DNA from: Pantoea agglomerans
GTDB lineage: Bacteria > Pseudomonadota > Gammaproteobacteria > Enterobacterales > Enterobacteriaceae
Length of the DNA stretch: 64,000 nt
Assembly: GCF_021397715.1 (NCBI RefSeq)
Contig: NZ_CP090207.1
Coordinates: 620,001 to 684,000 of the forward strand
Direction of reading: 5' to 3'
Numbering within the stretch: the first letter of the stretch is position 1; each line of letters begins with the position of its first letter. The notes under the pieces were generated by a model. It was given only the letters and a program-made list of their open reading frames with translations, searched no databases and was not told where the DNA came from. This document shows, one piece after another, positions 9,408 to 20,626 of this stretch. The translations under genes and the position numbers were made by a program.

Positions 9408-10730
9408 CTACTCTTCTTCGCTTTTCGTCATGTTCAGCACCGGCGGCCGCTCATCAATGCGGGTAACCAGTAACTGATCGATGCGATAACTGTCTATATC
9501 GACCACTTCGAATTTATAACCGGCAAACTTCACAAAGTCGGTACGCTTCGGAATTTTACGCAGCATATACATCATAAAGCCGCCGATGGTTTCGTAGTTG
9601 CCTGACTGCGGGAAGTCATCAATGTCCAGTACCCGCATTACATCATCAATCGGCGTTCCGCCTTCTACCAGCCACGAATTTTCATCACGCGCCACAATCT
9701 GTTCTTCCATGCCCTGGCCGACCAGATCGCCCATCAGCGTCGTCATCACATCATTCAGGGTAATGATCCCGACCACCAGCGCATACTCATTCATGATCAC
9801 CGCGAAGTCTTCACCGGCGGTTTTGAAACTCTCCAGCGCTTCAGACAGCGTCAGCGTATCGGGCACAATCAGCGCCGAGCGGATCTGCAAGCCGCTGTTC
9901 AGCGCCATACTCTGGTTTCCCAGCACCCGCAGCAGCAGCTCTTTCGAGTCAACGTAACCAACGATATGATCGATATCGCCACTGCAGACCAGGAATTTAG
10001 AGTGAGGATGCTGGGCGATTTTGGTTTTCAGACTGGTTTCATCTTCATGCAGATCAAACCAGACAATGTTTTCACGCGAGGTCATCGAAGAGGGCACGGT
10101 GCGTGATTCCAGCTCAAACACGTTCTCGATTAACTCATGTTCCTGCTTACGCAACACGCCAGCCAGCGCACCCGCTTCCACCACCGCGTAGATATCGTCA
10201 GAGGTGATATCGTCTTTGCGCACCATCGGCAGTTTGAAGATGCGGAAGAAGACGTTGGCCAGACCGTTGAACAGCCAGACCAGCGGGCGCATCAACAGCA
10301 GGCAAAAACGCATCGGGTTGATGATGCGCAAGGCGATGGTTTCCGGGGCGATCATACCGACCCGTTTTGGCGTTAAGTCGGCGAACAGAATAAACAGGCT
10401 GGTAACGATGGTGAATGAGCAGATGAAACTGAGTTGCTCCGCCAGTTCCGGCGCGACAAAACGGTTAAACAGGCTGCTGAAGGCTGGCGAAAAGGCGGCG
10501 TCGCCGACAATACCGCCGAGAATCGCGACGGCATTCAGGCCAATTTGCACCACGGTAAAGAACATGCCCGGCGTTTCCTGCATTTTCAATACGCGTTGTG
10601 CATTGACGTTGCCTTCATCCGCCAGCAGCTTGAGTTTTATCTTGCGGGCGGCCGCCAGCGAGATTTCCGACAGGGAAAAAAATGCACTGATTACGATCAG
10701 TAACAGGATGACAAGTAAGCTATCTAACAT
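9408..10730 (-). CDS. paeA: PaeA polyamine export protein (CNNM/CBS family)
   Basis: A 440-residue inner-membrane protein corresponding to E. coli YtfL, renamed PaeA for its role in exporting putrescine and cadaverine in stationary phase. The N-terminal CNNM transmembrane domain (about 1-200) starts MLDSLLVILLLIVISAFFSLSE and has the AFFSLSEISLAAAR and LFADLTPKRVG signatures. A tandem CBS pair follows (about 205-335, with DIDHIVGYVDSKELLLR and AVIMNEYALVVGIITLNDV), then a CorC_HlyC domain to the end. Convergent with ytfK. In E. coli msrA lies on its other side; here it does not. Confidence 0.94.
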   Translation of the reverse strand: MLDSLLVILLLIVISAFFSLSEISLAAARKIKLKLLADEGNVNAQRVLKMQETPGMFFTVVQIGLNAVAILGGIVGDAAFSPAFSSLFNRFVAPELAEQLSFICSFTIVTSLFILFADLTPKRVGMIAPETIALRIINPMRFCLLLMRPLVWLFNGLANVFFRIFKLPMVRKDDITSDDIYAVVEAGALAGVLRKQEHELIENVFELESRTVPSSMTSRENIVWFDLHEDETSLKTKIAQHPHSKFLVCSGDIDHIVGYVDSKELLLRVLGNQSMALNSGLQIRSALIVPDTLTLSEALESFKTAGEDFAVIMNEYALVVGIITLNDVMTTLMGDLVGQGMEEQIVARDENSWLVEGGTPIDDVMRVLDIDDFPQSGNYETIGGFMMYMLRKIPKRTDFVKFAGYKFEVVDIDSYRIDQLLVTRIDERPPVLNMTKSEEE

Positions 10731-11225
10731 ATGAGATCCAAAGGGTTATCCACTTGTCATTTTTGGCCTGGGCAGCGTGCAGGTGAGATCCGGAGCGATC
10801 TGCGTACCTGTCAAACAGGGCTATCCGTGCCAAAAATGTCTGCGCCAGTTCGACAGAAAAAACAGTGCCGGGGCAGAAATGAAAACAGGCGAAATGCCTG
10901 TGGTGGCCGATTATAGCAGGTGCTATCACCGGGCCGCCAGAGGACAAACCACCTGTTCCGATGGTGTGTTCCGCCGGACATGCCCGTCATCAGTTCAGAT
11001 TAATCTGAGTGAACCTGCCAGCCGCGATCATTCGACGCCGCAGTTGTTGTATCGATCGCGTCATTTACCGACAATAGCCCGGTATTTGACTTAGATGATG
11101 ATGTTGCCCCGCCGGTTACCATAAAGTGCGGCTATGATGAGGATGTTGCCGTCACGCCAGTGCGGGCAAAGATGATTAATAAGTGCCCCGCGGAAAAGGG
11201 GCCGGCATGATTAACAGGAGTACAG
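10731..11225. other. Divergent paeA-tamA intergenic region without msrA
   Basis: About 495 bases. Short open frames occur but none has a good RBS or a recognisable product; none resembles MsrA, which E. coli encodes between these genes. Near the tamA end GATGATGATGTTGC and GATGAGGATGTTGCC form an imperfect direct repeat (about 11094 and 11135). Promoters for both flanking genes should lie here, but I could not fix a convincing -35/-10 pair. Confidence 0.5.
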
Positions 11226-12965
11226 GTGCCACGATTTTATGTTTATTGCATGGCCAGCCTGCTGCTTGTCGCGCCAGCGCTTGAAGCGGCGACGGTACGA
11301 TTACAGGTCGAAGGCTTAACCGGGGATTTGCAAAAAAACGTCAGGGCGCGCCTGTCGACCATCGGCAGCGATGAGGTCTCTAACGACGGCCGCTTTCGCG
11401 CACGCGTCTCGGTAGCGATAAAAGAGGGCCTGCGCGCGCTCGGTTACTACGAGCCGGTTATCGATTTTGAATCCCGTCCTGCGCCTGCGCGGGGTGGCCG
11501 TCCGGTGCTGGTGGCGCGCGTAACGCCCGGCGAACCGGTGAAAATTGGCGGCAGCAGTATCGTTGTTGAGGGTGAAGCCCGCAACGATGAGGATTACCGT
11601 GCCTGGGTAGCACAGGGACGACCCAAAGTGGGCACCCAGCTCAATCACGGGCAGTATGACAGTTTCAAAAGTGGCTTCTCAAATCTCGCGCTGCGTAATG
11701 GCTACTTCGATGGCCAGTTTAAAAAGAGCCAGTTAGGCGTATCGGTCGAGCGGCGTGAAGCGTTCTGGGATATCGATTACGACAGCGGCCAGCGCTACCG
11801 TTTTGGCGACGTCAGTTTTCAAGGCTCGCAAATTCGCGAGGAGTATCTGCAAAATCTGGTGCCCTTTAAGCAGGGCGACTACTACAGTTCGCGCGATCTG
11901 GCCGAGCTCAATCGCCGCCTCTCTGCCACCGGCTGGTTCAATTCGGTGGTGGTCGCGCCAGAATTTAAACAAGGGCGCAAAACCAAAGTTCTGCCGCTCA
12001 ATGCGGTGATGTCACCGCGTACCGAAAACACCATTGAAACCGGGGTGGGTTACTCGACGGATGTCGGACCCCGGCTGAAAGGAACCTGGAAAAAACCGTG
12101 GATTAACGACCGCGGTCACAGCCTGGCGGCCAGCGCCTACGTCTCTGCCCCTGAGCAGCAGGTCGATCTGACCTATAAAGTCCCGCTGCTGAAAAGCCCG
12201 CTGGAACAGTACTATACCTTCTCGGGCGGCCTGAAGCGCACCGACCTCAACGACACCAAAGCCGATACCACGACGCTGGCGATGTCGCGTAACTGGGACA
12301 GCAGCAGCGGCTGGCAGAAGGCCGTTAACCTGCGCTGGAGTCTGGACCACTTTACCCAGGGCAGCGTCACCAACACCACCATGCTGCTCTATCCTGGCGT
12401 CAGCGTTAACCGTACCCGCTCACGCGGCGGCTTAATGCCTACCTGGGGTGACTCGCAGCGCTATTCAGTAGACGTTTCCGACACCACCTGGGGTTCAGAC
12501 GTTGACTTCCTGATTATGCAGGCGCAAAACGTCTGGATCCGCACGCTGGGCGATAAGCACCGTTTTGTGGCGCGCGGCAACCTGGGCTGGATCGAAACCA
12601 ACGACTTCGACAAAGTGCCGCCCGACCTGCGTTTCTTCGCCGGCGGCGACCGCAGCATTCGCGGTTACAAATATAAAGACATCTCTCCGCGGGATGATGA
12701 CGGCAAACTGACCGGTGCTTCCAAACTCGCCACCGGATCGCTGGAATATCAGTACAACGTCAGCGGCAAATGGTGGGGCGCGGTGTTTGTCGACTCCGGC
12801 GAAGCGGTCAACGATATCAAACAGAGTAACGTTAAAACCGGCGCGGGCTTCGGTGTGCGCTGGTCTTCACCGGTGGGGCCAATCAAACTGGATATTGCCC
12901 GACCGATTGGGGATGACGAGGAACATGGATTGCAATTTTATATCGGACTGGGGCCTGAACTATGA
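11226..12965 (+). CDS. tamA: TamA, outer-membrane component of the translocation and assembly module
   Basis: TamA is an Omp85-family beta-barrel that with TamB bridges the envelope and helps autotransporter assembly and phospholipid transport. The GTG at 11226 follows AACAGGAG; the product begins with a signal peptide (about 22 residues, ending PALEA), then three POTRA domains (to about residue 265) and a 16-strand barrel. The Omp85 barrel motif is seen in [15 protein letters not shown] and [18 protein letters not shown]; the C-terminal strand ends FYIGLGPEL. 579 residues, usual length. Its stop overlaps the tamB start by four bases. Confidence 0.97.
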   Translation: MPRFYVYCMASLLLVAPALEAATVRLQVEGLTGDLQKNVRARLSTIGSDEVSNDGRFRARVSVAIKEGLRALGYYEPVIDFESRPAPARGGRPVLVARVTPGEPVKIGGSSIVVEGEARNDEDYRAWVAQGRPKVGTQLNHGQYDSFKSGFSNLALRNGYFDGQFKKSQLGVSVERREAFWDIDYDSGQRYRFGDVSFQGSQIREEYLQNLVPFKQGDYYSSRDLAELNRRLSATGWFNSVVVAPEFKQGRKTKVLPLNAVMSPRTENTIETGVGYSTDVGPRLKGTWKKPWINDRGHSLAASAYVSAPEQQVDLTYKVPLLKSPLEQYYTFSGGLKRTDLNDTKADTTTLAMSRNWDSSSGWQKAVNLRWSLDHFTQGSVTNTTMLLYPGVSVNRTRSRGGLMPTWGDSQRYSVDVSDTTWGSDVDFLIMQAQNVWIRTLGDKHRFVARGNLGWIETNDFDKVPPDLRFFAGGDRSIRGYKYKDISPRDDDGKLTGASKLATGSLEYQYNVSGKWWGAVFVDSGEAVNDIKQSNVKTGAGFGVRWSSPVGPIKLDIARPIGDDEEHGLQFYIGLGPEL

Positions 12966-15900
12966 AGCTGTGGAAAAAGGTCCTGATCGGCATTCTGATT
13001 TTTCTGGTGCTGCTATTAGGTGGCGTAGCCTTTCTGATCGGCACCACGCCCGGTCTGCACCTGCTGTTAAATGGCGCTTCGCGCTGGGTACCGGGTTTAT
13101 CGATCAAACAGGTCGATGGCGGCTGGCGTAACCTGACCCTGAGCGGGCTGCGTTATGAGATGCCCGGCGTCAGTGTCGATGCCGGTCATATCCATCTGGC
13201 GGTTGACCTCAACTGTCTGCTGCACTCGTCGGTCTGCGTGAACGATGTCTCCCTGAGCGATATCAGCGTGGTGGTCGACAGCAAAAAGATGACGCCAGCC
13301 AGCGAGCCGCCGCCGGAAGAGGAGAGCGGCAACGCCAACCTCAGCACGCCGTATCCGATTACGCTGAAGCATCTCGGCCTGCACAATATCAATGTCAAAG
13401 TCGACGATACTGCCATCTCGCTGCTGGATTTCACCACCGGCCTGCAGTGGCAGGAACGCGCGCTGACGCTTAACCCGACCCATATTCAAAGCCTGCTGAT
13501 TGCTTTGCCGAAAGCGGCGCAGGTGGCTAATGAGCAGGTGGTGCAGCCGAAAGTTCAGCAGCCGAAGCCGGCGGAGAAGCCGCTGGGTGAAACCCTGCAG
13601 GCGATGTTTGCGCAACCGCTACTGCCCGCGTTACCCGATTTTCAGCTGCCGCTGGATATTGATGTACAGCAGATCCTGGGCGAGCAGCTGCGCATCACCG
13701 GCGATACCGATATCGCCATCAGCCGGTTACTGCTGAAAGCGAAAACCGCTGACCGCCAGATGCAGCTCAGCACGCTGGAAGTGGACTCCAATCTCGGCAA
13801 GCTGAACGGCAGCGGACAGGCGATGCTGGCGGATAACTGGCCGGTCGATTTCTCGCTTAACGGTGAGGTAAACACCGATCCGATTAAAGGCGAAAAAATC
13901 GCGCTGAAGCTCAACGGTGCGATGCGCGATGAGCTGAAGCTGGCGCTCAACCTCTCCGGTCCGGTGAAGGCGCAACTGGATGCTACCACCCAGTTGGCGG
14001 TGGCGGGCTTGCCGCTGTCGCTACAGCTGACCAGTCCGCAGCTGCGCTGGCCGTTAACCGGCGCGGTACAGTACCAGGCCGATAACCTCGACTACCAGTT
14101 CAAAGGCAAAGCGACCGACTACGTGATGTCGCTGCGTACCGCGGTGAAAGGGGAAGCGGTGCCGCCCGCCAACATTTCGCTGACCGGTAAAGGTAATGTC
14201 GAACAGTTCAGCCTCGACAGACTGCGTATCGCGGCGTTGCAGGGCAACATCGATCTGACGGCGCTGGTGGACTGGCGTAAGGCGATCAGCTGGCGCAGCG
14301 AACTGACGCTGGCGGGCATCAACACCGCTCAACAATATCCCGACTGGCCCGCCAGGCTGGATGGCAAAATCACCACCCGCGGCAGCCTGTACGGCGGAAG
14401 CTGGCAGTTAAGCGTGCCGCAGTTGCAGCTGAAAGGAAATGTGAAGCAGAACGCGGTCACGGCGGAAGGCTCGCTCACCGGCAACAGCTACAACCAGTGG
14501 ACGGTGCCGGGCATCAAACTGGCGCTGGGTCGTAACCATCTGGATGTGAAAGGCGCATTAGGTGAACAGCTGGATCTGGATGCCAGCATCGACGCGCCGC
14601 AGCTCGACAATGCGCTGCCCGGTCTGGGCGGCGTGGTCAAAGGCACGATCAAAGCGCGCGGAACCCTGAGTGCGCCGCAGCTGCTGGCCGATCTCAATGC
14701 CCGTGGCCTGCGCTGGCAGCAGATGCAGATTAACCGCGTCACGCTCAACGGGGATGTTCGCTCCGGCGAGCAGGTGGCCGGTAAGCTGCAACTGCGCGTC
14801 GAACAGCTGAAACAGGATGCGCTCAGCATTAATCTGCTGACCCTGAATGCAGACGGCAACGAGCACCAGCATCAGCTTAAACTTAATGTACAGGGCGAGC
14901 CGGTGTCCGGTCAGCTGGCGCTGAACGGCAGTTTCGATCGCCAGACGCAGCGCTGGAAAGGCGAACTGAACAACACCCGCTTTGAGACGCCGGTAGGAGA
15001 ATGGCGTTTGACGCGGGCGATGGCCATTGACTACCTCAATAGCAAACAGACGGCCACCATCGGGCCACACTGCTGGCAGAACCCGAATGCGCAGCTCTGC
15101 GTACCGGAACCGGTTGAAGCCGGTCCGAGTGGCAAGGCGCACGTGGTCCTGAATCGCTTCGATCTGGCGATGGTTAAACCCTTTATGCCAGACGCGACCC
15201 AGCTCAGCGGCGTGTTCAGCGGCGACGTTCGTGTTAACTGGCTGGCTGGTAAAGGCCTGCCGACCGGCACGGTGTCACTGAAAGGTAACGGCGTCAAAGT
15301 CCAGCAGGATGTGCAGGGCAACACCCTGCCGATCGCCTTTGATACCCTGAACCTTAATGCGGCGCTGCGTGATGGACGTGCCCAGCTCGACTGGCTGATC
15401 CGCATCGCCAATAACGGCCAGCTCGATGGCAATGTTCAGATCACCGATCCGGAAAATCGCCGCACGCTGGGCGGCAACGTCAACATTCGTAACCTGTCGC
15501 TGGCGATGCTGAACCCGGCACTGATGCAGGGCGAGAAGATCAAAGGCAACCTCAACAGCAGCTTACGGCTGGCGGGCAGCGGGCAGCAGCCACAGGTGTT
15601 TGGTCAGCTTGGCCTGTCGGATGTCGATGTCGATGGCAGCTTCATGCCGGTCGATCTCACCGCCGCCAATCTCAATCTGGTGTTTAACGGCATGAGCTCG
15701 ACCCTGAACGGGCTGATTCAGACCGCGCAGGGCAACATCAACCTCAACGGTAACGCCGACTGGAGCCAGCTCGATAACTGGCGCGCGCGCCTGGCGGCGC
15801 AGGGTAGCCGGGTGCGGGTCACGGTGCCGCCGATGGTGCGGATGGATGTCTCGCCGGATCTGGTGTTCGAAGCCACGCCGGCAGCATTTAACCTGTCGGG

Positions 15901-16732
15901 CCGGGTCGAGGTTCCGTGGGCGCGCATCACGGTGCAGGAAGTCCCGGAAAGCGCCACGGGCGTCTCGTCGGATGAAGTGATGCTGGATCAGAACCTCAAG
16001 CCGATTCAGCCGAAAACCGCCGCGATTCCGATCAACAGCAACCTGGTGATCCACGTCGGTAACGATGTGCGTCTCTCTGCGTTCGGGCTAAAAGCGAAGC
16101 TGAATGGCGACCTGAAACTGGTGCAGGATCGCTCCGGGCTCGGCCTCAACGGCCAGATCAACATCCCGTCCGGCCGCTTCCACGCCTATGGACAGGATCT
16201 GATTGTGCGTAAGGGCGAGCTGCAGTTTGCCGGACCGCCCGATCAGCCTTACATCAACCTGGAAGCGATTCGTAATCCGGATGCGACTGAAGATGACGTC
16301 ACCGCCGGATTGCGGGTCACCGGCCTGGCCGATGAGCCAAAAGCCGAAGTCTTCTCCGATCCGGCGATGTCGCAACAGGAAGCGCTCTCTTATCTGCTGC
16401 GCGGTCAGGGACTCGGCAGCGATGGCGACAGTAATGCGTTAACCTCAGCGCTTATTGGCTTAGGGGTTGCACAAAGTGGGCAGGTTGTGGGTAAAATCGG
16501 TGAGACATTCGGTGTCAGTAATCTCGCCGTTGATACTGCCGGTGTTGGCGACAGCCAGCAGGTGCAGGTCAGTGGCTATGTACTACCGGGTCTACAGGTA
16601 AAATACGGTGTTGGCATATTTGATTCACTGGCGACGTTAACCTTGCGTTACCGCCTGATGCCTAAACTCTATTTGGAAGCCGTGTCCGGTGTGGATCAGG
16701 CTCTCGATTTGCTCTATCAGTTTGAGTTTTAG
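12962..16732 (+). CDS. tamB: TamB, envelope-spanning AsmA-like protein
   Basis: TamB is anchored in the inner membrane by an N-terminal helix (residues about 7-26, [20 protein letters not shown]) and extends as a long beta-taco through the periplasm to TamA. The 1256 residues are dominated by repeated short beta strands; the C-terminal DUF490/TamB domain includes [20 protein letters not shown] and ends [10 protein letters not shown] Pro/Gln/Lys-rich insertion lies near residues 190-205 ([18 protein letters not shown]). Translation is coupled to tamA through an ATGA overlap, and ytfP follows two bases after. Confidence 0.97.
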   Translation: MKLWKKVLIGILIFLVLLLGGVAFLIGTTPGLHLLLNGASRWVPGLSIKQVDGGWRNLTLSGLRYEMPGVSVDAGHIHLAVDLNCLLHSSVCVNDVSLSDISVVVDSKKMTPASEPPPEEESGNANLSTPYPITLKHLGLHNINVKVDDTAISLLDFTTGLQWQERALTLNPTHIQSLLIALPKAAQVANEQVVQPKVQQPKPAEKPLGETLQAMFAQPLLPALPDFQLPLDIDVQQILGEQLRITGDTDIAISRLLLKAKTADRQMQLSTLEVDSNLGKLNGSGQAMLADNWPVDFSLNGEVNTDPIKGEKIALKLNGAMRDELKLALNLSGPVKAQLDATTQLAVAGLPLSLQLTSPQLRWPLTGAVQYQADNLDYQFKGKATDYVMSLRTAVKGEAVPPANISLTGKGNVEQFSLDRLRIAALQGNIDLTALVDWRKAISWRSELTLAGINTAQQYPDWPARLDGKITTRGSLYGGSWQLSVPQLQLKGNVKQNAVTAEGSLTGNSYNQWTVPGIKLALGRNHLDVKGALGEQLDLDASIDAPQLDNALPGLGGVVKGTIKARGTLSAPQLLADLNARGLRWQQMQINRVTLNGDVRSGEQVAGKLQLRVEQLKQDALSINLLTLNADGNEHQHQLKLNVQGEPVSGQLALNGSFDRQTQRWKGELNNTRFETPVGEWRLTRAMAIDYLNSKQTATIGPHCWQNPNAQLCVPEPVEAGPSGKAHVVLNRFDLAMVKPFMPDATQLSGVFSGDVRVNWLAGKGLPTGTVSLKGNGVKVQQDVQGNTLPIAFDTLNLNAALRDGRAQLDWLIRIANNGQLDGNVQITDPENRRTLGGNVNIRNLSLAMLNPALMQGEKIKGNLNSSLRLAGSGQQPQVFGQLGLSDVDVDGSFMPVDLTAANLNLVFNGMSSTLNGLIQTAQGNINLNGNADWSQLDNWRARLAAQGSRVRVTVPPMVRMDVSPDLVFEATPAAFNLSGRVEVPWARITVQEVPESATGVSSDEVMLDQNLKPIQPKTAAIPINSNLVIHVGNDVRLSAFGLKAKLNGDLKLVQDRSGLGLNGQINIPSGRFHAYGQDLIVRKGELQFAGPPDQPYINLEAIRNPDATEDDVTAGLRVTGLADEPKAEVFSDPAMSQQEALSYLLRGQGLGSDGDSNALTSALIGLGVAQSGQVVGKIGETFGVSNLAVDTAGVGDSQQVQVSGYVLPGLQVKYGVGIFDSLATLTLRYRLMPKLYLEAVSGVDQALDLLYQFEF

Positions 16733-16734
16733 CA

Positions 16735-17088
16735 ATGCGAATAATTGTCTACGGCAGTTTACGGCGCAAACAGGGAAACAGTCACTGGATGACGAATGCG
16801 CAATGGCTGGGTGATCACCAGATTGAGGGCTTTGAGCTTTTCAGTCTGGGCCATTATCCCGGCGTGATTGAGGGCAATGGAGCGGTACAGTGTGAAGTGT
16901 ACCGCATTGATGCCTCAACCCTTGCGGAGCTGGATGCGCTCCGTACCAAAGGGGGAGAGTACAAACGTCATCTGATTCAGACGCCGTTTGGCAGCGCATG
17001 GCTTTACGTTTATCAACGCTCAGTGGCAGGTCGCCAGCGTATCCTGAGCGGAGACTGGCTAAAGCGTGATGAGGAGCCAGAGGCCTGA
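16735..17088 (+). CDS. ytfP: YtfP, gamma-glutamylcyclotransferase-fold protein
   Basis: A 117-residue protein of the GGCT-like (AIG2) family, starting MRIIVYGSLRRKQGNSHWM; YGSLR is the family signature at the anion-binding loop. The catalytic Glu of true gamma-glutamylcyclotransferases would align near EVYRIDASTLAELDALR to KGGEYKR. The E. coli orthologue has no firmly assigned reaction. Third gene of the tamA-tamB-ytfP operon, as in E. coli, ending at a bidirectional terminator. Confidence 0.94.
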   Translation: MRIIVYGSLRRKQGNSHWMTNAQWLGDHQIEGFELFSLGHYPGVIEGNGAVQCEVYRIDASTLAELDALRTKGGEYKRHLIQTPFGSAWLYVYQRSVAGRQRILSGDWLKRDEEPEA

Positions 17089-17090
17089 AC

Positions 17091-17124
17091 AAAAACACCG
17101 TCCAGTTGGACGGTGTTTTTTTTT
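17091..17124. terminator. Bidirectional terminator between ytfP and ppa
   Basis: AAAAACACCGTCCA, loop GT (effectively 4 bases), TGGACGGTGTTTTTTTTT. T runs on both strands serve the convergent genes. Confidence 0.92.
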
Positions 17125-17147
17125 CGACTTACCGGCTGACAGCAGAA

Positions 17148-17678
17148 TTACTTCTTCTGTGCGCGCTCGTAAGAGGAGATGATTTCAGCTTTGGCCGCTT
17201 CGGCATTATCCCAGCCATCCACTTTAACCCATTTGCCTTTTTCCAGATCTTTGTAGTGTTCAAAGAAGTGGGTGATCTGTGCGCGCAGCAGTTCTGGCAG
17301 GTCGTTCACATCTTTGATGTGATCGTACTCTTTAGAGAGTTTGGTGTGCGGAACCGCAACCAGTTTGGCATCTTCGCCAGACTCGTCGGTCATTTTCAGC
17401 ACGCCAACCGGGCGGCAGCGGATCACTGAGCCTGGTACCAGTGGATACGGGGTCGGAACCAGTACGTCAACCGGATCACCATCCAGTGACAGAGTGTGGT
17501 TGATGTAGCCGTAGTTGCACGGATAGAACATGGCGGTAGACATAAAACGGTCTACAAACAGGGCACCAGACTCTTTATCAACTTCATATTTGATCGGATC
17601 GGCATTGGCCGGGATCTCAATGACAACGTAGATATCTTCTGGCAGGTCTTTACCTGCTGGCACCTGGTTCAAACTCAT
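17148..17678 (-). CDS. ppa: Inorganic pyrophosphatase (type I)
   Basis: Soluble family I pyrophosphatase, which hydrolyses PPi and drives biosynthetic reactions forward. The 176-residue product begins [19 protein letters not shown] and has the family signature [21 protein letters not shown] with its metal-binding Asp residues, plus [16 protein letters not shown] around the active site. GAAGGAATGCCCG precedes the ATG. Normal length. Confidence 0.99.
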   Translation of the reverse strand: MSLNQVPAGKDLPEDIYVVIEIPANADPIKYEVDKESGALFVDRFMSTAMFYPCNYGYINHTLSLDGDPVDVLVPTPYPLVPGSVIRCRPVGVLKMTDESGEDAKLVAVPHTKLSKEYDHIKDVNDLPELLRAQITHFFEHYKDLEKGKWVKVDGWDNAEAAKAEIISSYERAQKK

Positions 17679-17778
17679 CGGGCATTCCTTCAGTAGTCGT
17701 ATGTTGAGTGTCGGCTATTATAGCCAACTGACTCTGAAAGTATGCCCTCTTTTTGGCGTTTCGGAATGCACCCTAACG

Positions 17779-18228
17779 CTACTTAGCCGTCACAAACAGC
17801 GAAACTATCCCGGCCGCAATCAGCGGTCCGACCGGCACGCCACGGAAAAACGCCACGCCGATCACCGTACCAATCAGCAAGCCGCCGATGACTGAGGGCT
17901 GTACGCTCATAAAGTTAACGCCGCGTCCGCCCAGCCAGGCAACAAAAATGCCGACCAGAATCGCCACGATCGACTTCCAGTTGGCAAAAGATTTGAGTAA
18001 CGCGGCTGCAGGCAGCGATCCGCTGGCCAGCGGTGCCATCACCGCCACGGTAAGAATAATGATGCCCAACGTAATGCCCTGCTTCTCCACGTAGGGGAAA
18101 AACTGCGCCAGCGGCGTGATCTTGATCGCCAGCAGCACCAGAATAGAGATAGTGACGGCGTTGTTGTGTACGAAATAACTGAGAACGGCGAGGCAGATCA
18201 GAATAATGGTCGAGGCATAAGCAGCCAT
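17779..18228 (-). CDS. YeaL-like DUF441 membrane protein
   Basis: A 149-residue hydrophobic protein of the UPF0756/DUF441 family, like E. coli YeaL, with four predicted transmembrane segments (including [44 protein letters not shown] and a C-terminal [13 protein letters not shown]). Family function is unknown. The ATG at 18228 is selected because CAGGGAGAAACC precedes it and it matches the family start; the frame is open upstream but without support. In E. coli yeaL is elsewhere, so this is a local difference. Confidence 0.85.
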   Translation of the reverse strand: MAAYASTIILICLAVLSYFVHNNAVTISILVLLAIKITPLAQFFPYVEKQGITLGIIILTVAVMAPLASGSLPAAALLKSFANWKSIVAILVGIFVAWLGGRGVNFMSVQPSVIGGLLIGTVIGVAFFRGVPVGPLIAAGIVSLFVTAK

Positions 18229-18292
18229 GGTTTCTCCCTGAAAGTGAACACGTACGCTGACGACATCAGCCCGCGGATAATCCGGACGGTGA

Positions 18293-18703
18293 TTAACAAT
18301 CATCCGGGTTGGCGCAACTGCCTTGACTCAGCGATTGCAACATCAATGCCTGATTACGCACCAGGCTCAGGTTCTGTGCGCCCAGCGCGACGCTACCCAG
18401 CGTACCCTGATCGCTCAGCCGACTGCGGCTCGCGGCCAGCCAGCTGTCGCGGTAGCTGAGCCAGGCTCGCTGCGCCTGACGCAACTCTGTTTTCGAATCG
18501 CCGGTTAACTGATTCATCAGTTTGCCATACTGATTATTCATCTCCTGATCCCAGGCTTTACTGGCGGCGGCATAACATTGATTCATCGCCTGGGTGGTAG
18601 TCGCACCCTCCAGGCAACGATTAAGCGCGGCATCAGCAGGCAAATCCTGCGCCATCGCCACTCCGCTGGCAAGCAGCAGAGCCAGAAGCCATCCTGTTTT
18701 CAT
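18293..18703 (-). CDS. LprI-family (DUF1311) secreted protein
   Basis: A 136-residue protein with a signal peptide ([18 protein letters not shown], cleavage before QDL) and a lysozyme-inhibitor LprI N-terminal domain (DUF1311), recognised by spaced Cys residues and [18 protein letters not shown]. Conserved features are the Cys in ALNRCLEG and MNQCYAAA, and SCANPDDC at the end, suggesting two disulfides. LprI of mycobacteria inhibits lysozyme, but most bacterial DUF1311 proteins are uncharacterised, so the role is open. CCGGAGAAGAATA precedes the ATG. Confidence 0.8.
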   Translation of the reverse strand: MKTGWLLALLLASGVAMAQDLPADAALNRCLEGATTTQAMNQCYAAASKAWDQEMNNQYGKLMNQLTGDSKTELRQAQRAWLSYRDSWLAASRSRLSDQGTLGSVALGAQNLSLVRNQALMLQSLSQGSCANPDDC

Positions 18704-18874
18704 TATTCTTCTCCGGGGAACGCATCAGCGGCGATTAGCTTGATGGATGTCTCCGTGATGATCAAGCCGTTAACCATTCATTAAGGTTAAAGTTTAGCGA
18801 GGTGATGGCCGATACCTGTTCCGTTTTAGGGCCGCTGGAAATTTCGCCTTTTCTCATACACGGAAACTATCAAG

Positions 18875-20434
18875 ATGAAACAGTTATCACTTCGCACGGG
18901 GTTGCTGGCATTGCTGGCATTTATGACACTGCTGCTGTTGGCGGTGAGTTTTATGGGTATCGTGGCAATCAACAAAGGGAACCGCTCGCTGGACGTGATC
19001 AACCGCATTCAGGGGGTTGAATTGAACAGTCTCTATCAGAGCAACGCCGATTTAATGCGCGCCCGCGCGAATGCGGCGCTGGCGGTACGGAAAATTGAAA
19101 TTGGCTTGCTGGAAGAGGGCGCCGCGGTCACTAAACTGGCGCAGGCCGATGTGGTGGCATCACAAAAGAGCCTGAAGCGCTTTGTTGATGCGGGCACCGT
19201 CACGGCACACGGCAAAACGCTGGCGGATGCCGTGGCGGGCAGCTACAAGGCCTATCTTGAGCAGGGCATCAGGCCGATGATGAGCGCGCTGGATAAGCAA
19301 TATACCGACGAATATTATCAGCTGCTGGAAGGCAACCTGGCCGCACTGGCCGCCCGCTACAGCAAAGCGGTGGACGATTTCGGTCAGTACGCGGATCAGG
19401 TGACCGCAGCCCAGCTGGATCAGGCGGCCTATAACGAAACCAAAATGAAAATTCTGATCGCAGTGGCGGTGGTACTGACGTTGCTGCTGTTAGTGCTGGC
19501 CTGGCAACTGCTGCGCCGGATGTTGCTCCAGCCGCTCAACAGCGCCATCGTCCATCTGGAACAGGTGGCGGCAGGGGATTTATCTCAAGCCCTGTCCGCG
19601 GCGGGCAACAATGAACTGGGCCGGCTCAATCATGCGCTGGCAGAGATGCAGCAGGCGCTGCGCGCGTCGGTCAGTCAGGTGCGTGAAGCCAGCCTGCAGA
19701 TCGACATCGGCAGCCGTGAGCTGGCTGCCGGCAACGTCAATCTGTCGCAGCGCACCGAAGAGTCCGCGGCCTCGCTGGAGCAGACGGCGGCCAGCATGGA
19801 GCAGTTAACCGCCACGGTACGGCTTAACGCCAGCAACGCGCAGCAGGCGCATCAGCTGGCGAATGCGGTGTCGGATACGGCCGATCGCGGCGCTGAGGTG
19901 GTCTGCTACGTAATGGAGAAAATGCACGAAATCACCGACAGCGCCAACCGTATCGGCGACATTCTCAGCGTGATTGACGGCATCGCCTTCCAGACCAATA
20001 TTCTGGCGCTGAATGCGGCGGTTGAAGCGGCACGCGCCGGTGAACAGGGCCGCGGCTTCGCGGTGGTCGCGAATGAAGTGCGCACCCTGGCGCAGCGCAG
20101 CGCCAACGCTGCCAAAGAGATCCGTACGCTAATCGGCGACTCACAATCCCGGGTTAAAGAGGGCAGCGAGATGGCGACGCGAGCCGGAGAGACCATGGAT
20201 GAGATCTCGGGTGAAGTTATGCGCGTCACGGCGCTGATGAAAGAGATCTCTATGGCTTCTGATGAGCAGAGCCGCGGCATTGAACAGGTCAACCTGGCGG
20301 TGACGCAGATGGATGAAGCCGCGCAGCAGAACGCCGCGCTGGTGGAGCAGGCGACGGCAGCGACCCAGTCGCTGGAAGCGCAGTCTGGTCAGCTACAGGC
20401 GACTATGGCGCAGTTCCGCTTGCAGCCTGAGTAA
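18875..20434 (+). CDS. Methyl-accepting chemotaxis protein, four-helix-bundle sensor
   Basis: A complete 519-residue chemoreceptor of the Tsr/Tar type. A first transmembrane helix (about 9-32) is followed by a periplasmic four-helix-bundle domain (about 35-190, TarH-like), a second transmembrane helix (about 192-215), HAMP (about 216-268) and the cytoplasmic coiled coil with the hairpin tip [25 protein letters not shown]. Methylation-type sequences flank the hairpin ([31 protein letters not shown]). The C-terminus ends MAQFRLQPE and lacks the NWETF-type pentapeptide that tethers CheR and CheB, so it probably adapts with help from other receptors. Ligand unknown. Confidence 0.93.
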   Translation: MKQLSLRTGLLALLAFMTLLLLAVSFMGIVAINKGNRSLDVINRIQGVELNSLYQSNADLMRARANAALAVRKIEIGLLEEGAAVTKLAQADVVASQKSLKRFVDAGTVTAHGKTLADAVAGSYKAYLEQGIRPMMSALDKQYTDEYYQLLEGNLAALAARYSKAVDDFGQYADQVTAAQLDQAAYNETKMKILIAVAVVLTLLLLVLAWQLLRRMLLQPLNSAIVHLEQVAAGDLSQALSAAGNNELGRLNHALAEMQQALRASVSQVREASLQIDIGSRELAAGNVNLSQRTEESAASLEQTAASMEQLTATVRLNASNAQQAHQLANAVSDTADRGAEVVCYVMEKMHEITDSANRIGDILSVIDGIAFQTNILALNAAVEAARAGEQGRGFAVVANEVRTLAQRSANAAKEIRTLIGDSQSRVKEGSEMATRAGETMDEISGEVMRVTALMKEISMASDEQSRGIEQVNLAVTQMDEAAQQNAALVEQATAATQSLEAQSGQLQATMAQFRLQPE

Positions 20435-20440
20435 CACTGA

Positions 20441-20466
20441 TGAGCGCATCCTCTATGCGCTCATTA
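20441..20466 (+). terminator. Probable terminator of the chemoreceptor gene
   Basis: TGAGCGCAT, loop CCTCT, ATGCGCTCA then TTAT. Good stem, weak T run. Confidence 0.5.
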
Positions 20467-20626
20467 TCCCGCTGTTTTTTGCGTCTTATGCTGCGCCTGT
20501 CTCATAAGCAGTTTCCCCGCATCTCCCTCGCCGACGGTTTCTCCTTAGCCTGAATGGTGTTCAGTCCGGACCTTATTCGCTAACATTGCCCGCAGACCAT
20601 CATGTTACAGAATCGGGAGCAAAGAC

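Noticed and set aside
10777..11094. 105-codon frame between paeA and tamA as a replacement gene for msrA
   Set aside because: Cys/Arg/Ser-rich with no domain, no RBS, and no similarity to MsrA.
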